From: Flavobacteriales bacterium CG_4_9_14_3_um_filter_32_8
GTDB taxonomy: Bacteria; Bacteroidota; Bacteroidia; Flavobacteriales_E; Vicingaceae
NCBI GenBank assembly: GCA_002790175.1
Contig: PFUQ01000045.1
Span: 10,601-33,589, forward strand
Length of the DNA: 22,989 bases
Reading direction: 5' to 3'
Made by a program: the position numbers and the translations under genes
Part shown: positions 13,338 to 20,525 of the stretch, piece by piece
Layout: each line of letters opens with the position of its first letter
How positions within the stretch are numbered: position 1 is the stretch's first letter
Notes under the pieces: generated by a model
The model's database searches: none
What the model was told of the DNA's origin: nothing
What the model saw: only the letters and a program-made list of their open reading frames with translations

Positions 13338-13973
13338 ATGGCTAGAAGAGAAATATCTGAAATAAATGCCGGTTCCATGGCGGATATTGCTTTTTTGTTA
13401 TTAATCTTTTTCTTGGTAACCACTACGATGGATACTGATGGTGGATTAATTAGAAGGCTTCCTCCTCCACCAGATTCAGAAGCAACTCCACCAGACAAAA
13501 TTAATCAACGTAATATTTTTGAAATTTTGGTAAATCAAAACGACCAATTATTAGTAGAAGGAGAATACATCCAAGTAACTGAATTAAGAGCAAAAGCAAA
13601 AGAGTTTATCAAAAGCAACCCTAATTATCCAAGTGTTGCGGATGAAAGTAATGCGAGTTACCCCAACATGCCTGAATTTAGGATAGAAGAAGTTCCTGTT
13701 TTAGGAAATGTATTGGTGTCCAAACAAATTATTTCTTTACAAAATGATAATGGAACTTCTTACGAAATGTACATTAAAGTTCAAAATGAATTAGTTGCTG
13801 CTTATAATGAAATTAGAAATGAATTTGCGATGAATAAATTTGGGAAATCTTATTCCGAATTAGTTCAACAATCGGAATCTTCAGAATCTATAGCTGAAAA
13901 AGCGGAAGCCGTAAAAAAAATATTTCCACAACGGATTTCAGAAGCAGAACCTAAAAAAATAGGAGGGAACTGA
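13338..13973 (+). CDS. exbD: ExbD-family protein, first copy
   Basis: 211 residues, longer than the usual 130-150. Short cytoplasmic start MARREISEINAGSMADIAF with the proton-carrying Asp16 at the head of the single TM (about 17-30), then a periplasmic domain beginning GGLIRRLPPPPD. An insertion in the periplasmic part (about residues 90-130, with NPNYPSVADESNASYP) and a Lys/Glu-rich tail (EKAEAVKKIFPQ, SEAEPKKIGGN) explain the extra length. A strong AGGAGGG run at its 3' end (13961-13967) may serve as ribosome-binding site for the second exbD. Confidence 0.9.
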   Translation: MARREISEINAGSMADIAFLLLIFFLVTTTMDTDGGLIRRLPPPPDSEATPPDKINQRNIFEILVNQNDQLLVEGEYIQVTELRAKAKEFIKSNPNYPSVADESNASYPNMPEFRIEEVPVLGNVLVSKQIISLQNDNGTSYEMYIKVQNELVAAYNEIRNEFAMNKFGKSYSELVQQSESSESIAEKAEAVKKIFPQRISEAEPKKIGGN

Positions 13974-13976
13974 ATA

Positions 13977-14453
13977 ATGTCAAAATTTAGAAAAAAAGGA
14001 AAAAAATCACAACCTGCTGTCAATACAGCTTCTTTACCCGATATCGTTTTTATGTTGTTGTTTTTCTTTATGGTAACGACTAAAATGAGAGAAACTACTT
14101 TAAAAGTTATTAATGTAACTCCAAAAGCTACGGAAATAGAAAAGTTGGAGAAAAAATCTTTAGTAAGCTATATTTATATCGGCAAACCAATAAAAGCTTT
14201 GCAAGGTGCTTTTGGTACAGCGCCAAGAATTCAACTTAATGATGCTTTTAAAACCAAAGAAGATATTTTTCAATTTGTAGAAATGGAAAGAAATAAAAGA
14301 GTTGAAGTAGAGCGAAATTTAGTTACATGGTCATTAAAAGTAGATCAGAAAACTAAAATGGGTATTGTTACAGAAGTTAAACAAGAACTTAGAAAAGCAA
14401 ATGCACTAAAAATTAACTATTCTTCTAAAAAAACTGATAAAATAGTCAACTAA
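13977..14453 (+). CDS. exbD: ExbD-family protein, second copy
   Basis: 158 residues. Basic N-terminus MSKFRKKGKKSQ, then TASLPDIVFMLLFFFMVTTK with Asp22 at the TM start, and a periplasmic domain with KINYSSKK near the end. Paired ExbD paralogues after ExbB are usual in Bacteroidota; the two may form a heterodimer inside the ExbB pentamer, by analogy with the E. coli ExbD dimer. It is preceded by AGGAGGG 9 bases before the ATG, the clearest Shine-Dalgarno site in the window. No tonB follows; the downstream DNA is decayed. Confidence 0.92.
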   Translation: MSKFRKKGKKSQPAVNTASLPDIVFMLLFFFMVTTKMRETTLKVINVTPKATEIEKLEKKSLVSYIYIGKPIKALQGAFGTAPRIQLNDAFKTKEDIFQFVEMERNKRVEVERNLVTWSLKVDQKTKMGIVTEVKQELRKANALKINYSSKKTDKIVN

Positions 14454-14600
14454 TATTTTTACTTTTTGAAATCACAAAAAAACCTTCTGTCAGTTTGTGG
14501 GCGTAACCACCCACCTTACCCTCTCATAAATTAGCCTCGTACAATACAGTTTAGGACTTACAGGGGTTAAAATTTAAGTTTAGTATTTTTCTTGAAGTGT
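14454..14600. other. Non-coding stretch after exbD
   Basis: I see no gene, clear terminator or repeat here. A short GTGGG / CCACC near-palindrome around 14500 is the only structure noted. It leads into the decayed T9SS remnants. Confidence 0.5.
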
Positions 14601-14760
14601 TTAATTTTTTATTATTTTCCATTCTCTTGTTTCGTTACCGATTATTATTTTTATAAAATAAATGCCTGATTTCTTATTGGTAATATCTATATTAAAAGAA
14701 GTTAAAGGGGGTTATTAATAAGTTCTCTTCCAAAATTATCGTAGATCAACACTTGGCACT
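14601..14760 (-). pseudogene. T9SS sorting-domain tail remnant, frameshifted
   Basis: On the minus strand, QCQVLIYDNFGRELINNP is followed by a stop, while one frame over the sequence continues TSFNIDITNKKSGIYFIKI and ends EWKIIKN at the TAA at 14601-14603. This is the shape of a T9SS type A sorting domain (Y-D--G-EL--, then SGIYFIKI). The break lies at a run of five G (14707-14711; C's on the coding strand); one more base would restore the frame. The coding frame continues upstream to about 14840, through the palindrome, with no recognisable protein. No signal peptide or start exists. It is a gene remnant, unless the G run is a sequencing error, and even then only a tail is left. Confidence 0.65.
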
Positions 14761-14807
14761 GTTTTTCTTCAACACCCTCTTTTGTTCTTTTACCATTTCT
14801 CTGCGTT

Positions 14808-14851
14808 AAAATTTTAAACCATCCTTCAGCTGACGGATGGTTTAAAATTTT
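14808..14851. repeat. Large palindrome between two T9SS remnants
   Basis: AAAATTTTAAACCATCC at 14808-14824 pairs perfectly with 14835-14851. The 10-base centre contains TCAGCTGA, itself a palindrome, so nearly all 44 bases are self-complementary. The core TCAGCTGACGG resembles the left-end hairpin of the tsaB insertion. The flank CTCTGCGTTAAA is of a kind often repeated between genes in Bacteroidota. Confidence 0.8.
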
Positions 14852-14915
14852 GCCTTGATAAAGGAAAAAATAACCGCATCAATTCTGTACAGTTTATTTC
14901 GTGACAGCTCCTTAG

Positions 14916-15425
14916 TGGTTTAAATATAGTGATTCAACATTAACAACTGATTTAACCATAACAACTGTTGATTTAACGGTAACAAATGCATCTCTTACTT
15001 TAACAGCTAATCAATCAGGAGCAACATACACTTGGTTAGATTGTAATAATGGTAACTCAGTTGTTGGAAATTTGCAAAGCTATACAGCAACAGTAAATGG
15101 TGATTATGCAGTAGAAATAACATTCGGTTCTTGTGTTAATACATCCGCCCGTGAAAATATCACAGGAGTTGGTATAAAAGAAATAACAAACAATATCGTT
15201 TCAATTTACCCAAACCCATCCACTGGCTTATTTAGGGTTAATTTTGGAAACAATAATTCAACAATCAATTATAGCATTATTTCTGTAGAAGGAAAAGTAG
15301 TGAAATATGAAAAAATTAATGCAAATACCACTATTATCGATTTAAGCAACGAAAGTAAAGGTATTTACTTTGTTAAAATAACAGATGAGAATAACATATT
15401 TATTAAAAAACTTGTTCTAGAATAA
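14916..15425 (+). pseudogene. C-terminal fragment of a T9SS-secreted, Ig-like repeat protein
   Basis: The frame opens after a TAG at 14913-14915 and runs 169 codons to the stop at 15423-15425, without a signal peptide or a credible start. It begins in an Ig-like repeat (LTANQSGATYTWLDCNNGNS, then YTATVNGDYAVEITFGSC) typical of large Bacteroidota surface proteins, then a linker, then a T9SS type A sorting domain (SIYPNPSTGLFRVNFG; GIYFVKITDENNIFIKKL). A TTG at 15072 could start translation but would cut the Ig repeat in half. A secretion tail without an export signal cannot reach the periplasm, so I call it a 5'-deleted remnant. A good terminator still follows. Confidence 0.75.
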
Positions 15426-15443
15426 GTATTTGCTTTTTTAAAT

Positions 15444-15476
15444 AAACCCTTGGTAATTAATTACCAAGGGTTTTTT
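15444..15476 (+). terminator. Intrinsic terminator
   Basis: AAACCCTTGGTAATT at 15444-15458 is followed directly by its reverse complement (15459-15473) and a T-run. This is a textbook stem and U-tract, 18 bases after the stop of the T9SS remnant. It isolates the following operon. Confidence 0.85.
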
Positions 15477-15502
15477 AATTTTTATATGTTTTATAACTTA
15501 AT

Positions 15503-15510
15503 TACTTTTA
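15503..15510 (+). promoter_or_regulatory. Possible -7 box of the 3-hydroxyanthranilate operon
   Basis: TACTTTTA matches TAnnTTTG at all fixed positions but the last, 22 bases before the dioxygenase start. Weak; listed because it follows a terminator, so a promoter is expected here. Confidence 0.3.
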
Positions 15511-15532
15511 AGGGATATTTTAAACTATACTT

Positions 15533-16075
15533 ATGTCGATAACAATGCCTTTTAATTTTAATCAGTGGATTGAAGAAAATAAAGATAAACTAAAACCACC
15601 CGTTGCTAATAAAAACATGTACCCATTGGGCAAAGATTTTATTGTGATGGTTGTTGGTGGTCCAAATGCCAGAAAAGATTATCATTTTAATGAAACAGAA
15701 GAACTTTTTTATCAAGTAAAAGGAGGCATTGAAGTTACCATTCAACAGGATGGAAAAGCTGTAAAAATTCCAATTAAAGAAGGAGAAATGTTTTTGCTTC
15801 CAGCAAATACCCCTCATTCACCAAGTCGGTCAGAAAACTCAATAGGTTTAGTAATAGAAAGAGTTCGAAAAGGAACTAATTTTAAAGACGGATTAATGTG
15901 GTTTTGCGATAAATGTAACCATAAATTATACGAAGAAAGGTTTACGTTAATTGATATAGAAAACGATTTTTTAGACGTTTTTAAACGCTATTATAATTCT
16001 GAAGAACATAGAACTTGCAAAAATTGTGGACATGTAATGGAAACAAATCCGAAGTTTACAATTAAAGGGAAATAA
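15533..16075 (+). CDS. nbaC: 3-hydroxyanthranilate 3,4-dioxygenase
   Basis: Cupin dioxygenase opening 3-hydroxyanthranilate to 2-amino-3-carboxymuconate semialdehyde (ACMS) in the kynurenine route of tryptophan breakdown. 180 residues. All key residues of the bacterial enzyme appear at the same numbers as in the Cupriavidus metallidurans protein: iron ligands His51, Glu57 and His95, substrate-binding Arg47 and Arg99. The second, rubredoxin-like iron site is present as Cys125-Cys128 and Cys162-Cys165. The ATG at 15533 gives this numbering; an in-frame ATG at 15545 is also possible. The decarboxylase for its product follows 11 bases later. haaO is a synonym used for homologues. Confidence 0.95.
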   Translation: MSITMPFNFNQWIEENKDKLKPPVANKNMYPLGKDFIVMVVGGPNARKDYHFNETEELFYQVKGGIEVTIQQDGKAVKIPIKEGEMFLLPANTPHSPSRSENSIGLVIERVRKGTNFKDGLMWFCDKCNHKLYEERFTLIDIENDFLDVFKRYYNSEEHRTCKNCGHVMETNPKFTIKGK

Positions 16076-16086
16076 ATTAACACCAA

Positions 16087-17106
16087 ATGCGAATAAACGG
16101 TCACGGACATATTCTTCCAGAGCCCAATCAGGTTCCTCAATTTATGAGGGACAAAAAGCTGTTTTGGATAGCTGATGATAAAAAATTTATGCATCAAGGA
16201 ACTTGGTCTCGTCCAATTACTGATGCTAGTTTTTTCTTAAAAGAGAAATTGGAATGGATGGAGAAAAATAATATTTCTCATGGGGTAATGCTCAACCTTT
16301 CTCAAATATACTGCAATGGGTGGGAACGGCAAGATACCTTTGATGCCATTTGTTGGCAAAACGATTTTAATGCTTCTATACAGCATAATTATCCCAATAA
16401 ATTTACTTCTGGCTTTGTAGTTCAACCCAGGTTTTTGGATGATGCTCTAGCAGAAATAGAACGTTCTGTGAATGATTTAGGAATGAAGTTACTGTGTTTG
16501 CCAACCCACTACTTAGATAAAAATGAAGATTGGGTTTCTGTTGCTGATGAATCTTGTTTTCCAATTTATGAACTTGCCAATAAATACAAATTGGCTATTG
16601 AAATTCATCCTTACGATGGACCAAAAATGATAAAACTTAAAGATGAATTTTGGCGATTTCATTTAGTTTGGATGATGGCACAAACAGCAGATACTTTACA
16701 TTTATTTACCTTAAAAAACATTCCAAACAAATTCCCTAACATTCGTACTTGTTTTGCACATGGCTGTATGCTTGGACAAGCCAACTATGGACGAAGAGTA
16801 CAAGGTTTTAATGGAAGACCCGATTTATTTAAAGGCACAGAAAGTCCAACAAAAACTCTTGGTCATCCAAATTTATTTTTTGATTCGCTGGTTCATGACC
16901 CTTATACTTTACAATTGCTAAAACACCGAGTTGGAGTTCCTCAAATTATTGCTGGATTAGATGACCCCTATCCTTTGGGAGAAATGGAATCTGTGCCTAA
17001 TTCTTACCCTGGAAAAGTGATAGATGATGCTGTTCAATTGGGTATTCTTACTCAAAAAGATGCCGACTTAATTTGGCACAACAATGTATTAAAGTGGTTA
17101 GGTTAA
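16087..17106 (+). CDS. nbaD: 2-amino-3-carboxymuconate-6-semialdehyde decarboxylase (ACMSD)
   Basis: Zinc amidohydrolase-fold decarboxylase that converts ACMS, before it closes to quinolinate, to 2-aminomuconate semialdehyde. 339 residues. Metal ligands are visible: His6 and His8 (NGHGH), His174 (EIHPYDG), His225 (CFAHG) and the Asp of GLDDPYPLG (292/293). Length and motif spacing match known ACMSD. It follows the dioxygenase by 11 bases, so the two enzymes of consecutive steps are co-expressed. Kynurenine-forming genes and the aminomuconate dehydrogenase are not in the window. Diverting ACMS here limits quinolinate, hence NAD, made from tryptophan. Confidence 0.94.
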   Translation: MRINGHGHILPEPNQVPQFMRDKKLFWIADDKKFMHQGTWSRPITDASFFLKEKLEWMEKNNISHGVMLNLSQIYCNGWERQDTFDAICWQNDFNASIQHNYPNKFTSGFVVQPRFLDDALAEIERSVNDLGMKLLCLPTHYLDKNEDWVSVADESCFPIYELANKYKLAIEIHPYDGPKMIKLKDEFWRFHLVWMMAQTADTLHLFTLKNIPNKFPNIRTCFAHGCMLGQANYGRRVQGFNGRPDLFKGTESPTKTLGHPNLFFDSLVHDPYTLQLLKHRVGVPQIIAGLDDPYPLGEMESVPNSYPGKVIDDAVQLGILTQKDADLIWHNNVLKWLG

Positions 17107-17148
17107 AAAATTTATTAAATCTCCACCTAAAATTAATACTTTTAAGGT

Positions 17149-18066
17149 GTGAAAAATCAATTGTCATTTTTTATTCTACTTGTTTTCTTTTCAATTTTTG
17201 CAAAGGGACAAAGTCCTATAGATACCACCCAACGAGAATTTAGTAAATTAAAATTTGGTTTAGCAACAGGCGGTGGTGCATTATTTTATGCAGGAACTTT
17301 AACGGGCTTATATACCGTTTGGTATCAAGATAATCATAAAACTAATTTTCATTGGACCAACGACAACGATGGATGGATGCAAATTGATAAATTTGGACAT
17401 GCCTACACATGTTATCTATTTGGAAAACTAGGAATGCAATCCATGAAATGGGCTGGAGTATCTCGCAATAAATCGGTTATTTATGGAGGAAGTTTTGGTG
17501 TGTTATTTATGACTTCTGTCGAAATATTAGACGCCCACTATCTAGAATGGGGAGCTTCTCCTATGGATATGGTCGCAAATGCTTCTGGTGGTTTGTTGCT
17601 CATCGGACAAGAATTGGCGTTTAAGAAACAAATTGTTACTTATAAGTTTTCTTTTCATCCAACCGAATTACAAAACTATCGACCAGATATTTTAGGAGAT
17701 GCCCCAATGGAGCAATTAGTAGAAGATTACAATGGACAAACTTTTTGGCTATCTCTAAATCTTAGGTCTGTTTTTCGACATCAAAAATATTTACCTAATT
17801 GGTTAAACATTGCTGGAGGATATGGTGCTTATGGTATGTTAGGAGGAAAATACAACACTACTCGAGACATAGATGGAAATTTACTTCCTCCAATTGATAG
17901 ATACAGAAGCTATTATTTATCTTTTGACTTGGATTTAGAAAAAATTCAAACCAACAATGAGTTTTTAAAGTCGGTATTTTTCTTTTTGAATTTGATAAAG
18001 TTTCCTTTGCCAACAGTGGAATTTAACGAACTAGGGCAAACGAAATTCCATGCCTTCTATTTCTAA
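17149..18066 (+). CDS. DUF2279 protein, exported
   Basis: 305 residues starting with a GTG at 17149 that gives a proper signal peptide (MKNQLSFFILLVFFSIFAKGQ). The core has the DUF2279 pattern: WMQIDKFGHAYTCYLFGKLG (about 76-95), then FMTSVEILDAHYLEWGASPMD with a conserved Asp-rich segment, and ANASGGLLLIGQ. Two hydrophobic helices fall in this part. The C-terminal half is strand-rich with aromatic residues (FWLSLNLRSVFRH; YYLSFDLDLEK) and may pack in the envelope. YfiM of E. coli belongs to the same group; the function is unknown. A TACTTTTA box ends 4 bases before the GTG, so the message might be leaderless. The stop lies one base from the stop of the convergent peroxidase gene. Confidence 0.8.
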   Translation: MKNQLSFFILLVFFSIFAKGQSPIDTTQREFSKLKFGLATGGGALFYAGTLTGLYTVWYQDNHKTNFHWTNDNDGWMQIDKFGHAYTCYLFGKLGMQSMKWAGVSRNKSVIYGGSFGVLFMTSVEILDAHYLEWGASPMDMVANASGGLLLIGQELAFKKQIVTYKFSFHPTELQNYRPDILGDAPMEQLVEDYNGQTFWLSLNLRSVFRHQKYLPNWLNIAGGYGAYGMLGGKYNTTRDIDGNLLPPIDRYRSYYLSFDLDLEKIQTNNEFLKSVFFFLNLIKFPLPTVEFNELGQTKFHAFYF

Positions 18067-18067
18067 T

Positions 18068-18613
18068 CTATTGAGTTATCCAATTGATAATTTCTTCGGC
18101 ATTTGGTAATACTTTTGGATGTATCACTTTTACCAAAAAGCCATTTTCATCTAGCAGGTATTTTTGAAAATTCCAAGCTACTTGCGAATCTTCCAATCCA
18201 TTTTTTGTTTGTTGAGTTAAAAATTGATAAACCTCGTGCATATCATCACCAACCACCGAAATTTTACTCATCATTAAAAAAGTAACGCCGTAATTTTTTT
18301 TACAAAAAGTAGCAATTTGTTCGTTAGAACCAGGTTCTTGAGCCCCAAAATTATTGGCAGGAAATCCAACAATAACAAAATTTTTGTCTTTGTATTGATC
18401 GTAAACTTCTTGCAATTGCTCGTACTGCGGAGTTAAACCACATTCTGAAGCAGTATTGACCACCATTACTTTTTTACCTTTTAAAGTGGCAAAATCAAAT
18501 TCGTTTCCATACAAATCGGTTACTTTAAATTGGTGAATGCTTTGTTTGTTCATATCTTGTGCGGTTGAAAATAATGCTGTTATTAATAGTAAAATAAAAA
18601 ATAGTTGTTTCAT
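18068..18613 (-). CDS. Glutathione-peroxidase-family thiol peroxidase, exported
   Basis: 181 residues: signal peptide 1-18 (MKQLFFILLLITALFSTAQ), then a complete GPx fold. Peroxidatic Cys58 sits in VVNTASECGLTPQYEQLQ, a Cys enzyme rather than selenocysteine. The catalytic Trp and Asn are in VAWNFQKYLLDENG. The usual FPCNQFG is here FPANNFGAQEPG: the resolving-type Cys is Ala and the tetrad Gln is Asn. Such Bacteroidota forms probably use thioredoxin-like donors or another Cys (Cys104 is present). It likely removes peroxides in the periplasm. Convergent with the DUF2279 gene with no room for a terminator. Confidence 0.9.
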   Translation of the reverse strand: MKQLFFILLLITALFSTAQDMNKQSIHQFKVTDLYGNEFDFATLKGKKVMVVNTASECGLTPQYEQLQEVYDQYKDKNFVIVGFPANNFGAQEPGSNEQIATFCKKNYGVTFLMMSKISVVGDDMHEVYQFLTQQTKNGLEDSQVAWNFQKYLLDENGFLVKVIHPKVLPNAEEIINWITQ

Positions 18614-18685
18614 AACAAAAGAGTTAAATCTATACTAAATTAAGGAAAAAAATGAATACCAAGCAAAAAGTATTTCATGAACGGT

Positions 18686-19177
18686 TTAAATTTCCTTTTG
18701 ATAGGAAACCACATCTAACGATTTTCCGAATTTTTCGCCAATGTTTTTTAAATGCCCAACTTTAAAATAACCCATTTTTTCAAATAGCGTAATGCTAGCT
18801 AGATTTCCCTCAGTAATAACTGCAACCAAATTTTTTATGTCATTTTGTTGAGCAATATTTTCTATAAATGTGATGGCTTTTTTGCCTATACCTTTGCCGG
18901 TGAAACCTTGGTTTAAATACAAGGTAACCTCTACCGATTTGTCGTACGCTTCTTTTTTTCTAAATTGTCCGATGTAGCAAAATCCACAAATTTCATCATC
19001 CGATAAAATAACAAAAGATTGATATTTTGAATGTCCTAAAGAAATCATCCTTTCAAACTCTTCTTCTTTTACCTCTTTTAAATTAAATGTTGCTGTAGAA
19101 TTCATTACATACCAATTGTAAATTTCTAAAGCAGCAAAAATGTTGTTTTTAGTGATGGGTTTAAATTCAATACTCAT
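18686..19177 (-). CDS. GNAT-family N-acetyltransferase, phosphinothricin-acetyltransferase-like
   Basis: 163 residues with a GNAT fold. The acetyl-CoA pyrophosphate loop is YLNQGFTGKGIGKKAITF (from residue 87), and motif B has NLASITLFEKMGYFKVGHL. The N-terminal IYNWYVMNSTATF and the late GHLKNIGEKFGKSLDVVSYQK resemble the PAT/Bar branch, which acetylates amino-acid-like substrates such as phosphinothricin or methionine sulfoximine. The substrate here is not shown. The gene is divergent from the methyltransferase; 46 bases separate the starts, and both have a promoter box only 4 bases before their ATG. It is 72 bases upstream of the peroxidase gene on the same strand. Confidence 0.85.
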   Translation of the reverse strand: MSIEFKPITKNNIFAALEIYNWYVMNSTATFNLKEVKEEEFERMISLGHSKYQSFVILSDDEICGFCYIGQFRKKEAYDKSVEVTLYLNQGFTGKGIGKKAITFIENIAQQNDIKNLVAVITEGNLASITLFEKMGYFKVGHLKNIGEKFGKSLDVVSYQKEI

Positions 19178-19181
19178 GCTT

Positions 19182-19189
19182 CAAAAATA
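19182..19189 (-). promoter_or_regulatory. -7 box directly before the GNAT gene
   Basis: The minus strand reads TATTTTTG, an exact TAnnTTTG match, with 4 bases between the box and the ATG at 19177. Transcription would begin at or next to the A of ATG, implying a leaderless message. Confidence 0.45.
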
Positions 19190-19211
19190 GTTTTTCTTTT
19201 AGAATAATGAA

Positions 19212-19219
19212 TAAGTTTG
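19212..19219 (+). promoter_or_regulatory. -7 box directly before the methyltransferase gene
   Basis: TAAGTTTG matches TAnnTTTG, with 4 bases between box and ATG (19224), mirroring the divergent GNAT gene. Leaderless transcription is possible. Confidence 0.45.
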
Positions 19220-19223
19220 CAAC

Positions 19224-20378
19224 ATGAAAGAATTGAACACATTTTTTGATGCGATAACTAATAGCATCAGTAAAGCTATTTTTGTGAAAATAACCCTAAG
19301 CAAACCTGCCAATAAAAATGATGGATTGCGAAATGTTTACATCCGATTAATCACCCTAAAAGAACAACAGCAATTATCTTTTACCTACCGTTATCAAACC
19401 AACGACCAAGTAAAAAATTATTCGTTGGAAGAAGCTAAAAAAGTACTTCAAAATTTACTCAATAGTTCTTTTAAAATAGCAACACTGTTTACTTTAGAAG
19501 AAGATTATAGTCTTCGCATTTCTAAGAAAGGAGAAATTTCCGTCTTTAAAACACATCCAAGTTTTACGAATAAACCACCCGAAAACCACGACTTGCCTAA
19601 AAAGAAAAGAGCTGAATTAGGAAAATACCTTCACCTACTAGGAATTACAGATGAAAATGGAGTGGTAATTCCTAAAATGGCAGATAAGTTTAAACAAATC
19701 AATAAATACTTAGAGATAATCGAAAGCTTACTAAAAAGTACTGATTTGCCTAAAAATATAGCTATTGTTGATATGGGTGCTGGAAAAGGTTATTTAACTT
19801 TTGCACTGTACGACTTTTTGGTGAATCAGAAAAAAATAGCTGCAACAATTACTGGAATTGAACAGCGTAAAGAGTTAGTTGATTTTTGTAACGAAACAGC
19901 TAAAGCTTGTGGTTTTGAAAAGTTAGCTTTTAAATGTCAATCCATTCAAGAATATAACCCTAAAAAAATAGATATTCTAATTGCTCTTCATGCTTGTGAT
20001 ACCGCAACTGATGATGCTCTGAGTAAAGGAATTGCTGCAAAAGCTACTTTAATTATTACCGCTCCATGCTGTCACCAGCAAATCCGACAACAACTCAAAG
20101 GAACAGAACAAAAAAATCCGATATTAAAATATGGTATTTTTAAAGAGCGTCAATTTGAAATGGTAACCGATACCATTCGGGCATTAATTTTAGAAAAGCA
20201 TCACTATAACGCTTCTATTTTTGAGTTTATCTCTAACGAACATACCCGTAAAAACATCATGTTGGTGGGAGCAAAATCTACCAAAAAACCTCAGCTAGAA
20301 GAAATTGATAAAAAGATAGCTTCGATAAAAAATGAATTTGGAATTACCCAACATTATTTAGAGAAGATTCTTAGTTAA
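19224..20378 (+). CDS. Class I SAM-dependent methyltransferase with APCCH motif
   Basis: 384 residues. Residues 1-160 are an N-terminal domain with no signature I recognise (VKITLSKPANKNDGLRNVYI; SFTYRYQTNDQ). Residues 165-300 are a Rossmann methyltransferase domain: motif I VDMGAGKGYLTFAL (from 182), acidic end of strand 2 GIEQRKELVD (211-220), LIALHACDTATDDAL (252-266) and TAPCCHQQIRQQL (279-291). The HACD-TATD and APCCH combination marks the Methyltransf_32 group, related to GSTCD and METTL25-type proteins. APCC recalls the Asn/Asp-Pro-Pro-Tyr site of RNA methyltransferases but with two Cys. The substrate is unknown; RNA or protein is plausible. No neighbour hints at it. Confidence 0.85.
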   Translation: MKELNTFFDAITNSISKAIFVKITLSKPANKNDGLRNVYIRLITLKEQQQLSFTYRYQTNDQVKNYSLEEAKKVLQNLLNSSFKIATLFTLEEDYSLRISKKGEISVFKTHPSFTNKPPENHDLPKKKRAELGKYLHLLGITDENGVVIPKMADKFKQINKYLEIIESLLKSTDLPKNIAIVDMGAGKGYLTFALYDFLVNQKKIAATITGIEQRKELVDFCNETAKACGFEKLAFKCQSIQEYNPKKIDILIALHACDTATDDALSKGIAAKATLIITAPCCHQQIRQQLKGTEQKNPILKYGIFKERQFEMVTDTIRALILEKHHYNASIFEFISNEHTRKNIMLVGAKSTKKPQLEEIDKKIASIKNEFGITQHYLEKILS

Positions 20379-20525
20379 GCATTTCCGTTAAGTTCCACAT
20401 AACATTAATATCCTTTATCAGAGTTGGATTCCAAATCGTTCTAAAAATTTAGTTGGTTAACTCAAATCTTTGTTATCTATTTGATAGATATTCATGTTCC
20501 TTTAATTTTTTTAATAGCTTTTTCT

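Noticed and set aside
15072..15425. TTG at 15072 as the start of a real 117-residue protein
   Set aside because: It would begin in mid Ig-like repeat and carry a T9SS tail without a signal peptide; the frame is open further upstream to 14916.
20379..20525. A tRNA or small RNA gene between the methyltransferase and the T9SS protein
   Set aside because: No cloverleaf, T-loop consensus or strong hairpin was seen; no tRNA or rRNA was recognised anywhere in the window.
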